This document shows, piece by piece, positions 51,595 through 60,411 of a stretch of 64,000 bases of DNA. Each line of letters begins with the position of its first letter. The stretch's first letter is position 1. The notes beneath the pieces are model-generated. The model was not told the DNA's origin, did not search any database, and worked only from the letters and a program-made list of their open reading frames with translations. Both the position numbers and the translations under genes were made by a program. This DNA is from JAAZNF01 sp964561025 (GTDB lineage Bacteria > Myxococcota > B64-G9). The stretch is taken from positions 39,470 through 103,469 of the forward strand of contig CAZLNM010000003.1 of the NCBI GenBank assembly GCA_964561025.1. Reading direction: 5' to 3'.

Positions 51595-54500
51595 CCCGAG
51601 GCACGCCAGCGGGAACCAACCGCCCGCCGTTCCTCCGCCGCAGGCGCAGCCGCCGCCGGCCAGGCCGTCCCGCGGCCCGCACAGATCCAGCGCGTCACGC
51701 GGGCACGGGTCCGCCTCGTCGCACTTGCCGTCGTGGTCGCTGTCCTTCACGCACGGGATGCACAGGTCGAGCGGATCCTCCGGACACGGGTCCACGCACG
51801 TCGGCTTGCCGTCGTGGTCCGGGTCGCTCTTGTCCCGGCAGGCGTTGCACAGGTTGGTCGCGTCGTCCGGACACGGATCCTCGCTGTCGCAGATCCCGTC
51901 CCGGTCCCGGTCTGGACACGGCGCGCAGCGGTCCAGCGGATCGTCGGGGCAGGGATCGTTCACGTCGCACTTGCCGTCCCCGTCCCCGTCCGCGCACACC
52001 GCGCACGCGTTCGTCGGATCCCGCGGGCACGGGTCCTGCCCGTCGCAGATGCCGTCGTGGTCGTGGTCGTCGCACGGCACGCAGCCGTCCGTCGGGTCGT
52101 CCGGGCACGGGTCCACGCACGTCGGCCGCCCGTCCCCGTCGGGATCGCTCGGGTCCGCGCAGGCGGCGCACTGGTTGGTGGCGTCCCCGGGGCAGGGGTC
52201 CCGGTCGTCGCACAGCTCGTCCCGGTCCAGGTCCACGCACGGCACGCAGGCGTCGCTCGGGTCGTCCGGGCACGGATCCACCGCGTCGCAGGAGCCGTCC
52301 CCGTCGGTGTCCACGCACCCCTGGCAGCGGTTCTGCGGGTCGTCCGGACAGATGTCGAAGGCGTCGCAGATGCCGTCCCCGTCCCGGTCCGGGCACGTCC
52401 CGCACTGGTTCTGCGGATCGTCCGGGCAGGCGTCCTGGGCGTCGCAGATCCCGTCCGCGTCGCGGTCCGAAAACTCGTGCCGGCAGCCCTGCGCCGGATC
52501 GCAGCGGTCCGCGGTGCAGGCGTCCCCGTCGTCGCAGGAGAGCGGCTCGCCCGGCTGGCAGAACCCGCCCTGGCAGCGCTCCTGCCCGTTGCAGGTGTCG
52601 GCGTCGGCGCAGCGGTTGCTGTCGTCCGCGGTGAAGGTGCAGCCGCGGGCCGGGTCGCAGGCGTCGTCGGTGCAGGGATTCCCGTCATCGCAGGCGAGCG
52701 CCGTCCCTCCGTGACACAGATTGTCGACACAGCTCTCCGGGCCATTGCACGCATCGTGGTCGTCACAGTCCGCGTCCGTCTGGCATGCCTGACAGCCGGT
52801 GTCCTGGCCGTCGGTCCGGCTGTCGCAGTCGTTGTCCAGCGAGTCCTGACAGGAGGGCTGGCCCAGCGGGCCTTCACTGGCGCCGGGGTTCACCGATGCG
52901 TTCGTGTCGTCGCAGTCGCTCCCGCCGCAGGCGGTCGGCCCGTACCCGTCGGCGTCGGCGTCCAGCGGGGAGGACAGGCAAGTGCCCGAGGCGCAGCGGT
53001 TCTGGGTGCAAGGATCGCCGTCGTCGCAGGCGTTGGTGTCGTCGGGGGTGAACACGCACCCCGTCGCCGGGTCGCAGGTGTCGTCGGTGCAGGCGTTGCC
53101 GTCGTCGCAGGCCAGGGCTTCGCCCAGACACAGGCCGGCCAGGCAAGCGTCGCTCGTGGTGCAACTGTTCCCGTCGTCGCAGGCGTTGGTGTCGTCGGGG
53201 GTGAACACGCACCCCGTCGCCGGGTCGCAGGTGTCGTCGGTGCAGGCGTTGCCGTCGTCGCAGACGAGGGCCGCTCCGCTGGCGCACACCCCGGCCTGGC
53301 AGGCGTCGTTTGTGGTGCATGCGTTCCCGTCGTCGCAGGCGTTGCTGTCGTCGGGGGTGAACACGCACCCCGCCACCGGGTCGCAGCTGTCGTCGGTGCA
53401 GGCGTTGCCGTCGTCGCAGGAGAGCGGGACGCCCGCGGTGCAGCTCCCGCCGCTACAGCCCTCGACGCCAGTGCAGACATCGGCGTCCGAACAGATGTTG
53501 CCGCAGGCGCCGCAGTTGTCGGGGTCGGTCTGCTGGTCCTGGATCGGATTGGGGATGAGCGGGCAGGTGTCCACCCCGTCGTCGAAGGTGTCGCCGTCGC
53601 TGTCGGCGTCGTTGGGATCGGTCTCGCCCAGGTCCACCCGCCCATTGTGATTGGCGTCCTCGGCGCCGTCGAGCAGGCCGTCGCCGTCGCTGTCCGGGTT
53701 GGAGGGATCGGTCGTGGTGGTGGGATCCGCGTCCGGAATGAAAATCGCAACATCGGTGCCACGGCGCGGCCCGCCGCCGTCCGGGTCGGGGATGCCGCCG
53801 CTGCGCCCGACCTCGAGGCCGTCCGGGAGCCCGTCACCGTCGCTATCGAAGTCGAGGGGGTCGGTGCCGAAGGCGTTCACCTCCTCGCCGTCGGAGAGCC
53901 CGTCGTCGTCGCTGTCGGCGTCGTCGGGGTCGGTGCCGAGCGCGGCCTCCTCTGCGTTGGTGAGCCCATCGCCGTCGGGATCGGCGTTCCCGACGTCGAT
54001 CACCACCACGTTGGAGAGCCGAGAGAGGCTCGTGTCGCTCTCGATGGTGGCCAGGTTGTGGATCACGGCTCCATCGGGCGTGCCCGCGTTCACCCGCGTC
54101 TGGAACTGCAGGACGTACGCGGCGTGGGCCGGGAGCGTGCCGAAGCGCGCCGTCACCTCGCCCGCGAAGCTTCCGCCGAAGTCGCAAGCGTCGGCGTCGA
54201 GCGCGTCGCTCTGGACCTCCGGGCCGTTCCCGGTGTCGAGCGTCATGGAGCCGGGGACGTAGGTGGTGAAGGCGGGAATCTTGTCCCGCAGCACAACGTT
54301 TCCGGCGTCGAGGTCGCTCGCGTTCTCGATCTGCAGCCGGAAGGTGATCACGTCGCCGGCCACCACCGCCGAGGGTGAGCCGAACTTGGCCACGTTGAGC
54401 AGCGGGTACTCGACCAGCGTCTCTGCCCGGTTGGAGTCCACCCGGGGGGTTGCGCTCGAGAAGGCGCTGGCGATGTTTTCGATGACCGTGCCCTCGGGCA

Positions 54501-56751
54501 GCGTCCGCACCCGGACCTGGAACGTCTGGGTCGTTTGCTGCCCTGCGTTGAGGGTTCCGAGGTTCCACACCACGCTGCGGCTGAGCGCGTCGTAGGAGCC
54601 AGGGACGCTCGCTGAAACGAAGTCCAGGCCCTCGTTCAGCGGATCGCGTAGCGAAAGCCCGGTGACGTTTTGCGTGGTTGAAGTGTTGCTCACGGTGACG
54701 GTGTAGGCAAGCAGATCTCCCGCCGTGGCGCGGGTGCGGTCCACTGTCTTTACGACCTCCAAGAACGTCTTCACCACGTCGAAGCGGTCGCGGGGGTTGA
54801 GCGAGACGCCGAAGTATTGCCCGGTTGCGCCGGCCACGAAGTTATAGATACCGTTTGGCGCCGCATCGAACGAGACATCGAGCGACACCTGGATCTCCTG
54901 GTAGCGGTCCAGCTCGGCGTTCGCCGCCCAGGTCAAGGTGGTCCGGCCGCCAGCACTCGTGATGGCGGGCTCCATCTGCACCGGAGGCGCTCCCGGCAGG
55001 GTGAGCCAGGCGCTGTTCGGGACGTAGGTGAGCTGCGAGGACATCTCCAGCGACACGCCCGCGCCGGTGAGGTCGTTGAAGTTGCCCGCGCGCGCGGTGA
55101 CGGTCACGCTCACGTTTCCGCCGCTGGTCGGTACCGAGGTGGCCGAGGGCACGCCGCGCACGGTGAGGATGGGGTTCAGGAACTGGTGCGTGAGCGGCAG
55201 CACGGTGTAGCCGAGGTCGAGCATGTCGCCGCCGGCCGGGGCGGTGGCCGCGTCCTGGCCGTAGGCCACCGCGATGGGGGCGTTGGCCCAGACATGGGTG
55301 CCGGTGTTGTCGCCGTCGGTCTGGTCGTAGATGCGCAAGACCCCGAGCACGTCGAGGGCGTAGGGGCCGGTGTTGGGGTTGCCGTCGCCGTCGGTGTCCA
55401 CGTTGTCGGGAACGCCGTCGCCGTTGACGTCCACGTACACGGTGGTGCCGTTCTGGGTGGCGGTCACCCACACGCAGTTACCCTGCACGTCGCCGGCGGC
55501 CGGGGTGGCGTTCACCGGCGCCCAGGAGATGTAGTAGTCGTCGTTGAGAAAGCGCGAGGGCACCAGCGAGAATCCCCAGTCGCGCGCGGTTTCGGTGTAA
55601 TCGTAGGCCACCACGCCCCAGATGAGCCGGTCGGACACGATGCGCGCCCCCGAGTTGCGCGGCAAGAGGTGCCCGGCGGCGGCCGCCTCCAGCCAGGAGA
55701 TGGCCGAGTTGGCCGGCAGGGCAAAGGTCTTGCCCGCGGCGGGGAGCTGGTTGTCGAAGATGGTGATGGAGGCGGCGGCGGCGTTGGGGTTGAAGAGGTA
55801 GATGTTCACGTTGCCGCTGGTGGTGTTGTTGTACTGGCCCAGCACCGGGACCACGTAGTCGCGCCCGTAGGCGCGCATGGGGATGGCGTCGTAGAAGCGG
55901 GTCTGGTACGCGCCGTCGGAGCCGGACAGGATGCCGACCTGGATCTCGCGGGTCCCGCTCACGGTGGTGTTCGCGTTGACGGTGATGGCCGAGCCGGGGA
56001 CGGCGGTGTCGTCCACGTAGCCGCGGGTCGAGTAGGTCTGGCCGCGTTGCAGGTCCACCACCACCTGGGTGGTGCCGTTGTTGATGAGTACCCGGGTGTC
56101 GTCCTCGAAGGCCGCCACCTGGAGCTCCACGTGCTTGAACGGCGCGAAGGTGCCCGTGTTGCCCCCGTTGTTGGTGTAGGAGTTGCGGCCCACCGGGATG
56201 CGGAAGGTGAGGAACCCCTCGACCGCCTGGCGCGAGTACATCTCCCAGGCGTCGCCGATGTAGACGTTTCCCTGGGGCCAGGTGGCGTGGGCCAGGCTGA
56301 CCGGGCCGCCGATGCTCACGATGCGGTCGCCGCCATCGTAGCGGATGGCGCTGCTCTGACGCGGAATGGGAATGACGGCGTTGATGCCGCCGGCCGAGCC
56401 GTCGCTCTTGAGCGAGATGACCTGTCCGCGGTTGCGGACGTAGCGCTCGGTGCTCGCCTGGCCCGGGTTCATGATGTCCGGTTCGTAGCCGTCCTCCCAG
56501 TGATCGTAATAGATGACCTGCCCGTTGGTGGTGGCGGTCAGCGTGATCACCGAGATCATGCCCGGCTGGAGCGCGCCGCCGCCCTCGGCCGTCGAGACCA
56601 TCTGGAAGAAGTCGTGCACCTGGCTGGCGCGGCCCAGGACGAAGTACTCCTGGATGCCGGCGGGGGTGTCCTGGGCGGCGGCCTCTGGCGGAGCGAGACA
56701 AGCCAGCGCAACGCACACGAGAGAAAAACAGATGGCGAGGCGGCGGGTCAT
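51541..56751 (-). CDS. Giant surface protein with DUF11, Cys-rich and calcium-binding repeats and a MYXO-CTERM-like tail
   Basis: The 1736-residue product has a signal peptide (to AAAQDT), an N-terminal beta-rich region, two DUF11-like repeats (VVKTVDRTRATAGDLLAYTV, then a second unit before RDKIPAFTTYVPG), thrombospondin-type-3-like Asp repeats (ADSDDDGLSDGEEV), four to five EB-like CDDGNACTDDTC units, a MopE-like DCDDTNASVNPGAS motif and about ten DGICD...DPCPDDP units. The last ~40 residues read GGGCACGGG, then a hydrophobic stretch and RRRARQGRR, the layout of MYXO-CTERM sorting. It is likely an exported, calcium-stabilised adhesin or matrix protein. GGAGG is seven bases before the ATG and a promoter lies at 56790. 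Confidence 0.88.
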   Translation of the reverse strand: MTRRLAICFSLVCVALACLAPPEAAAQDTPAGIQEYFVLGRASQVHDFFQMVSTAEGGGALQPGMISVITLTATTNGQVIYYDHWEDGYEPDIMNPGQASTERYVRNRGQVISLKSDGSAGGINAVIPIPRQSSAIRYDGGDRIVSIGGPVSLAHATWPQGNVYIGDAWEMYSRQAVEGFLTFRIPVGRNSYTNNGGNTGTFAPFKHVELQVAAFEDDTRVLINNGTTQVVVDLQRGQTYSTRGYVDDTAVPGSAITVNANTTVSGTREIQVGILSGSDGAYQTRFYDAIPMRAYGRDYVVPVLGQYNNTTSGNVNIYLFNPNAAAASITIFDNQLPAAGKTFALPANSAISWLEAAAAGHLLPRNSGARIVSDRLIWGVVAYDYTETARDWGFSLVPSRFLNDDYYISWAPVNATPAAGDVQGNCVWVTATQNGTTVYVDVNGDGVPDNVDTDGDGNPNTGPYALDVLGVLRIYDQTDGDNTGTHVWANAPIAVAYGQDAATAPAGGDMLDLGYTVLPLTHQFLNPILTVRGVPSATSVPTSGGNVSVTVTARAGNFNDLTGAGVSLEMSSQLTYVPNSAWLTLPGAPPVQMEPAITSAGGRTTLTWAANAELDRYQEIQVSLDVSFDAAPNGIYNFVAGATGQYFGVSLNPRDRFDVVKTFLEVVKTVDRTRATAGDLLAYTVTVSNTSTTQNVTGLSLRDPLNEGLDFVSASVPGSYDALSRSVVWNLGTLNAGQQTTQTFQVRVRTLPEGTVIENIASAFSSATPRVDSNRAETLVEYPLLNVAKFGSPSAVVAGDVITFRLQIENASDLDAGNVVLRDKIPAFTTYVPGSMTLDTGNGPEVQSDALDADACDFGGSFAGEVTARFGTLPAHAAYVLQFQTRVNAGTPDGAVIHNLATIESDTSLSRLSNVVVIDVGNADPDGDGLTNAEEAALGTDPDDADSDDDGLSDGEEVNAFGTDPLDFDSDGDGLPDGLEVGRSGGIPDPDGGGPRRGTDVAIFIPDADPTTTTDPSNPDSDGDGLLDGAEDANHNGRVDLGETDPNDADSDGDTFDDGVDTCPLIPNPIQDQQTDPDNCGACGNICSDADVCTGVEGCSGGSCTAGVPLSCDDGNACTDDSCDPVAGCVFTPDDSNACDDGNACTTNDACQAGVCASGAALVCDDGNACTDDTCDPATGCVFTPDDTNACDDGNSCTTSDACLAGLCLGEALACDDGNACTDDTCDPATGCVFTPDDTNACDDGDPCTQNRCASGTCLSSPLDADADGYGPTACGGSDCDDTNASVNPGASEGPLGQPSCQDSLDNDCDSRTDGQDTGCQACQTDADCDDHDACNGPESCVDNLCHGGTALACDDGNPCTDDACDPARGCTFTADDSNRCADADTCNGQERCQGGFCQPGEPLSCDDGDACTADRCDPAQGCRHEFSDRDADGICDAQDACPDDPQNQCGTCPDRDGDGICDAFDICPDDPQNRCQGCVDTDGDGSCDAVDPCPDDPSDACVPCVDLDRDELCDDRDPCPGDATNQCAACADPSDPDGDGRPTCVDPCPDDPTDGCVPCDDHDHDGICDGQDPCPRDPTNACAVCADGDGDGKCDVNDPCPDDPLDRCAPCPDRDRDGICDSEDPCPDDATNLCNACRDKSDPDHDGKPTCVDPCPEDPLDLCIPCVKDSDHDGKCDEADPCPRDALDLCGPRDGLAGGGCACGGGTAGGWFPLACLGLWFLRRRARQGRRQRKV
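52990..53460. repeat. Tandem 153-156 bp coding repeats
   Basis: Within the giant gene, GTGAACACGCACC recurs at 53048, 53201 and 53357, spacings of 153 and 156 bp, with near-identical DNA between. Each unit encodes about 51-52 residues of the CDDGNACTDDTC type. The high DNA identity points to recent duplication and possible copy-number change. Confidence 0.75.
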
Positions 56752-56789
56752 GTTTCAACCTCCAAGGTTAACGAGAGTTAATCAGCGGA

Positions 56790-56818
56790 ATTCTATCCGA
56801 TGAAGCCGGACGGGGCAA
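56790..56818 (-). promoter_or_regulatory. Sigma-70-like promoter of the giant surface protein gene
   Basis: On the minus strand TTGCCC (56813-56818) and TAGAAT (56790-56795) are 17 bp apart, about 38 bases before the ATG at 56751. Confidence 0.5.
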
Positions 56819-56940
56819 TTTCCCTTCCGGCAAGACAAATGAAGCAGGCCCGCTCACGCGAGCAGTGGAAAAACCTGTTGGAAATCAGTGAAAACGATGT
56901 TGGGCAGGAGAGGAAAAACTGTGGCAGAACAGTGGAAAAG

Positions 56941-57426
56941 TCAGAAGTACAGCGTCACCCGCCAGTCGAAGTCCACTTGCCGCTCCGTGGGCATGTTGCC
57001 ATGGACTACCCACTGGGTGAACAGCGAGGCCTCGAAGGCGAAGTGCCGGTCGATGAACATGATGAGCCCGCCGCCGACACCGCCGGCGAAGGCCTTGCGG
57101 TCGTTGTCGTAGGCGTAGTAGCCCGTGCGGGCAGAGAGGAACGGATTCACGTACCATTCCGAGAACGGGACCAGGCGCAAGTACCCCCAGGAGCGGCTCT
57201 CGTAACCGTCTTTGGGGACGATGAACTGCTGCTCGTAGCCGACCTCGAGCCCCCGCAGGACGGTCACGCCGAAGGCCGCGCCGAAGCGCAGGATGCCCTG
57301 CTCCATGGCGCTCACGTTGTCCCAGGAGAGCCCGCCGCGCATCTGGCCCGGAAGGAAGTGACCTTCAGAGGCCCCGGCGCCTGCCGAAATCAAGGAAAGA
57401 AATAATATGGAAGCCATCGTCTTCAT
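56941..57426 (-). CDS. Small outer-membrane beta-barrel-like protein
   Basis: The 161-residue product has a signal peptide (MKTMASILFLSLISAGAGA) and alternating strands with aromatic girdles, such as GLEVGYEQQFIVP, WYVNPFLSARTGYYAY and VDFDWRVTLYF, which ends in Phe as outer membrane barrels do. It probably makes a small 8-stranded barrel. Function is unknown. GAGGA lies six bases before the ATG. It is upstream of the giant surface protein gene on the same strand, about 190 bases away, and could work with it at the surface. Confidence 0.72.
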   Translation of the reverse strand: MKTMASILFLSLISAGAGASEGHFLPGQMRGGLSWDNVSAMEQGILRFGAAFGVTVLRGLEVGYEQQFIVPKDGYESRSWGYLRLVPFSEWYVNPFLSARTGYYAYDNDRKAFAGGVGGGLIMFIDRHFAFEASLFTQWVVHGNMPTERQVDFDWRVTLYF

Positions 57427-57704
57427 CGCGCATCCTCATTGTCAGAGCTAGCAAAACCCATGCCCGCGCCGCGTCAATGGAGCGGCGCTCTTTGTGACCC
57501 TGCACGTGACGGAAAGTATTCAATTTTTCAAACGTTGCCCAAAAGACCAGTTGCGAAGCTTATGAGCAAAGTGAGCTTGGTCACCCCGCAGGCGTAGTAT
57601 TTTGGGAAACACCGTGTGTTTTTTCGCAACATGCCGTGCGTTTTCGCAACTGCGACGCTCCGGGCTGAGAGAGCTAGCCGTTAACTGTTCGTAATTGCGA
57701 TGGG

Positions 57705-57743
57705 AATCGTGGGGACAGGCCCCGAAATCGTGGGGACAGGCCC
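57705..57743. repeat. Tandem GGGGACAG repeat
   Basis: AATCGTGGGGACAGGCCC occurs at 57705-57722 and at 57726-57743, a 21-bp period. The core GGGGACAG is shared with the ends of the MITE-like element near 17933. Such sequences are often near Y1-type transposases, none of which is here. Confidence 0.65.
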
Positions 57744-57799
57744 TGGTTTCCTTCTGGGTTTTCGCGTTTTTTGTGCTGCCACGGCTCGGGGGGGGCAAC

Positions 57800-57828
57800 T
57801 TGCCGTCTTATGGTTTTGCCGGTATATT
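57800..57828 (+). promoter_or_regulatory. Sigma-70-like promoter giving a leaderless start
   Basis: TTGCCG (57800-57805) and TATATT (57823-57828) are 17 bp apart. The predicted start point is at about 57835, immediately before the ATG at 57836, and no ribosome site is present, which fits leaderless translation. Confidence 0.55.
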
Positions 57829-57835
57829 CCGTTTG

Positions 57836-58714
57836 ATGTCAAAATTGCCAATCTCGCCAAACAGGATTTTATGGATTGTCTGCACGCTTTCGCTGACGCT
57901 GCCAGTAAGGGCTCCTGCCCAGCAACGGGGTGTGAGCTCCTTGCTCGAGCAGGCGACGTCGAAATACGCCGAGCTGGACTACGAGGCTAGCCTCCGTCTC
58001 CTCGGGGAGGCGATGAAGGTCCCGGGAAACACCCGCCCCCAGCTCCAACGCATCCTTCATCTGATGGGAACGTGTCTCGGCTCTCTGGGGCGATATGAGC
58101 CGGCGCAGGCCGCCTTCGAGCGCCTCTTGACGTTGGAGCCCGCCTTCCGGCTGGGTTCGGACGTCTCTCCGCGCGTCCGTAAGCCCTTCGACGAGTTGGT
58201 CCGCCGAGGCGTCGAGCGACTCGAGATCCAGGCGCTCCCTCCGGCGCGCATCGAAGAGGGCAAGCCGCTGACGATGATCTTCAAGGTGGCCGGCAACAGC
58301 CTCGGCATGGCCACGGGGATTGGATTCTGGCTCCGGCGGGGCGATTCGGAGTACCGCCAGTACCGGGTGACCGTGTCGGGCTCCGGCGAATACCGCATCG
58401 AGATCCCGCCCCATGGCTGGAATCTTTCGGCTCACGGCGGGCCGCTTTCGTGGTACGCCGTCCTGAGCGGAGAATACGACTCGGTGCTGCAATCCGTCGG
58501 TGACGAGTTGCACCCGATGGCCATCGACGTGTCCGCGCCGGTGCCCAATTCAGCCGTGGCCGCGATCGAGGAGACCCGCTGGTACCAGCGCTGGTGGGTG
58601 TGGGCCATCATTGGCGGCGTCACCCTGGGCGCCGCGGCGGCGACCACGGCCGTGATCCTCGGTGGTGCCCCAGATTCGCATGACATTCCGGTGAAATTCT
58701 CTATCGGGCCCTGA
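57836..58714 (+). CDS. TPR-containing envelope protein
   Basis: The 292-residue product has a signal peptide (to APAQQ), a short TPR-like helical part (SSLLEQATSKYAELDYEASLRLL through GRYEPAQAAFERLLTLEP), a beta-sandwich-like middle (MIFKVAGNSL, SGSGEYRIEIPP) and a C-terminal membrane helix near residues 235-258. It is probably periplasmic and anchored. Such proteins often accompany kinases in Myxococcota. The ATG at 57836 has no ribosome site and a promoter at the expected distance for a leaderless mRNA. The kinase gene starts 13 bases after its stop. Confidence 0.78.
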   Translation: MSKLPISPNRILWIVCTLSLTLPVRAPAQQRGVSSLLEQATSKYAELDYEASLRLLGEAMKVPGNTRPQLQRILHLMGTCLGSLGRYEPAQAAFERLLTLEPAFRLGSDVSPRVRKPFDELVRRGVERLEIQALPPARIEEGKPLTMIFKVAGNSLGMATGIGFWLRRGDSEYRQYRVTVSGSGEYRIEIPPHGWNLSAHGGPLSWYAVLSGEYDSVLQSVGDELHPMAIDVSAPVPNSAVAAIEETRWYQRWWVWAIIGGVTLGAAAATTAVILGGAPDSHDIPVKFSIGP

Positions 58715-58727
58715 CAGCGCACATCGC

Positions 58728-60386
58728 ATGGCAGCGAACAGCGACACCCACCGGCAATTCGGAAAATACAACCTGTTGGCGCACCTGGCCACGGGCGGCA
58801 TGGCGGACATCCTGCTCGCCTCTCATGCCGGCATTGGCGGGTTCGAGAAGCTCCTGGTCATCAAGCGCATCCTGCCGCACCTGGCCCGCGAGCAGCATTT
58901 CATCGAGATGTTCTTCGACGAGGCCCGCATCGCGGCCATGCTCAATCACCCCAACGTGGTGCAGATCTTCGATCTGGGCTGCGTCGACAACCAGTACTTC
59001 ATCGCCATGGAGTACCTGCCGGGCGAGAGCCTGGCCATGGTCATCAAGACCGCACGCACCCGCAACGAACCGCTGCCGCCCCACCTGGCGGCCGGGATCA
59101 TCCTGCAAGCGGCGGAAGGCCTGCACCACGCCCACACGGCGGTCTCGCCCGACGGCCGGCCGCTGTGCATCGTCCACCGGGACGTAAGCCCCCAGAACCT
59201 CTTCGTGCTCTACGACGGCGGCGTGAAGGTGGTGGACTTCGGCATCGCCAAGGCGGCCATGCGCAGCACCACCACCCGCACCGGGACATTGAAGGGAAAA
59301 TACAGCTACATGTCGCCCGAGCAGATCAACGGCATGGCGCTCGACGCGCGCTCGGACGTGTTTTCGCTGGGCGTGGTGCTGTGGGAGTGCCTGACGATGC
59401 GCAAGCTCTTCCGCCAGGAGGGGGAGCTGAAACTCCTGCAGTCCATCACCAACGAGGACGCGCCCTCGCCGGCCACCGTCAACCCGGCGGTCCCGGAGCC
59501 CCTGTGCCGGATCACGGCCAAGGCGCTCGCCCGCGATCGCGACCAGCGCTACGCCTCGGCCCAGGATCTGCGCCTGGCGCTGGCCCAGTATCTCAAGACC
59601 GTGGAGGAGGACGCCGACACGGTGGCCATCGGACGCTTCATGCGGCGAATCTTCGCCGAGCGCATCGAGAAGAAACGCCAGTTGATCGAGGACGCGCGCG
59701 AGTCCTTCCGCGACCTGTCCGGCGTCATGGCCGGCGACATCAAGCAGTACCTCTCCGACACGGAGCTTTCGATCCCCCAGACCACGCCCGGTGCGCCGGC
59801 CTCTTTGGCGTCCGCGACAGCAGCCCCCAAATCCCGCCCGCAGACGGCCGTGAGATTTGCCGCGCTGACCGCCTTGGTCGCCGGATCTCTGGCGGCGTTC
59901 CTTCTGTGGCAGCGTCTTTCGGGGCCGGCGGCGGCCCCCGATGCCGGTCCGGCCCCGAACGCCGCGGACGTGTCGCCGCCCGATCTTCCACCCTCGCCGC
60001 CCGCGGCCGTCGAGCCGCCTCCCGCTGCGAGCGACGCGGGAGTCGCCGCCGTGGACGGCTCGGACACGGCCGGCGGGGATGCCGCCCCGGGGCGTCTGGT
60101 GACGAAAACACGCCGGCAAAAACCCCGGGACAATCCGCCGCCGGTTTCGCCGCCCGCGCCGGTCGCGCCGCCTGTGCCTCCGGGCACGCTGCGCCTCACC
60201 ACCGATCCCTGGACCGAGGTATACTATGAAGGCCGCCGGTTGGGGCAGACGCCGCTGGTGGACGTCGAACTCCCCGCCGGAGCCATTCGTCTGCGGGCGG
60301 TGAACCCGGAGGTCGGCATTGACAAGGAGATCGTGGTCCACATCAAGCCCGGCGAGCGGACGGTGCAGCGGTTCAATTTCTTCTAG
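58728..60386 (+). CDS. Ser/Thr protein kinase with PEGA domain
   Basis: The 552-residue protein has a Hanks-type kinase domain (residues 10-300) with the Gly loop ATGGMAD, Lys46 in LLVIKRI, HRDVSPQN (150-157), DFGIAKA (170-176) and SYMSPEQ. All catalytic residues are present. Residues about 365-385 form a membrane helix, followed by a Pro/Ala-rich linker and a C-terminal PEGA domain (GTLRLTTDPWTEVYYEGRRLG) outside the membrane. It phosphorylates unknown cytoplasmic targets in response to envelope state. Neighbours are a TPR envelope protein and a Cys-rich lipoprotein 25 bases downstream, likely a single operon. Confidence 0.92.
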   Translation: MAANSDTHRQFGKYNLLAHLATGGMADILLASHAGIGGFEKLLVIKRILPHLAREQHFIEMFFDEARIAAMLNHPNVVQIFDLGCVDNQYFIAMEYLPGESLAMVIKTARTRNEPLPPHLAAGIILQAAEGLHHAHTAVSPDGRPLCIVHRDVSPQNLFVLYDGGVKVVDFGIAKAAMRSTTTRTGTLKGKYSYMSPEQINGMALDARSDVFSLGVVLWECLTMRKLFRQEGELKLLQSITNEDAPSPATVNPAVPEPLCRITAKALARDRDQRYASAQDLRLALAQYLKTVEEDADTVAIGRFMRRIFAERIEKKRQLIEDARESFRDLSGVMAGDIKQYLSDTELSIPQTTPGAPASLASATAAPKSRPQTAVRFAALTALVAGSLAAFLLWQRLSGPAAAPDAGPAPNAADVSPPDLPPSPPAAVEPPPAASDAGVAAVDGSDTAGGDAAPGRLVTKTRRQKPRDNPPPVSPPAPVAPPVPPGTLRLTTDPWTEVYYEGRRLGQTPLVDVELPAGAIRLRAVNPEVGIDKEIVVHIKPGERTVQRFNFF

Positions 60387-60411
60387 CCGCTACTGAGAGA
60401 GAGGTTCGCAC

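Larger units (their letters stand above)
57427..57835. other. 409-base intergenic region
   Basis: No gene is seen. It holds two AATCGTGGGGACAGGCCC units at 57705-57743, a clear promoter at 57800-57828 for the next gene, and AT-richer DNA around 57520-57700 with near-repeats of TTTCGCAACATGCCGTG and TTTTCGCAACTGCGA. The promoter of the beta-barrel gene must be near 57440. Confidence 0.65.

Noticed and set aside
51720..53460. Regular Asp/Cys repeats as a CRISPR-like array
   Set aside because: They are in frame, translate into conserved calcium-binding and EB-like units, and have no spacers.
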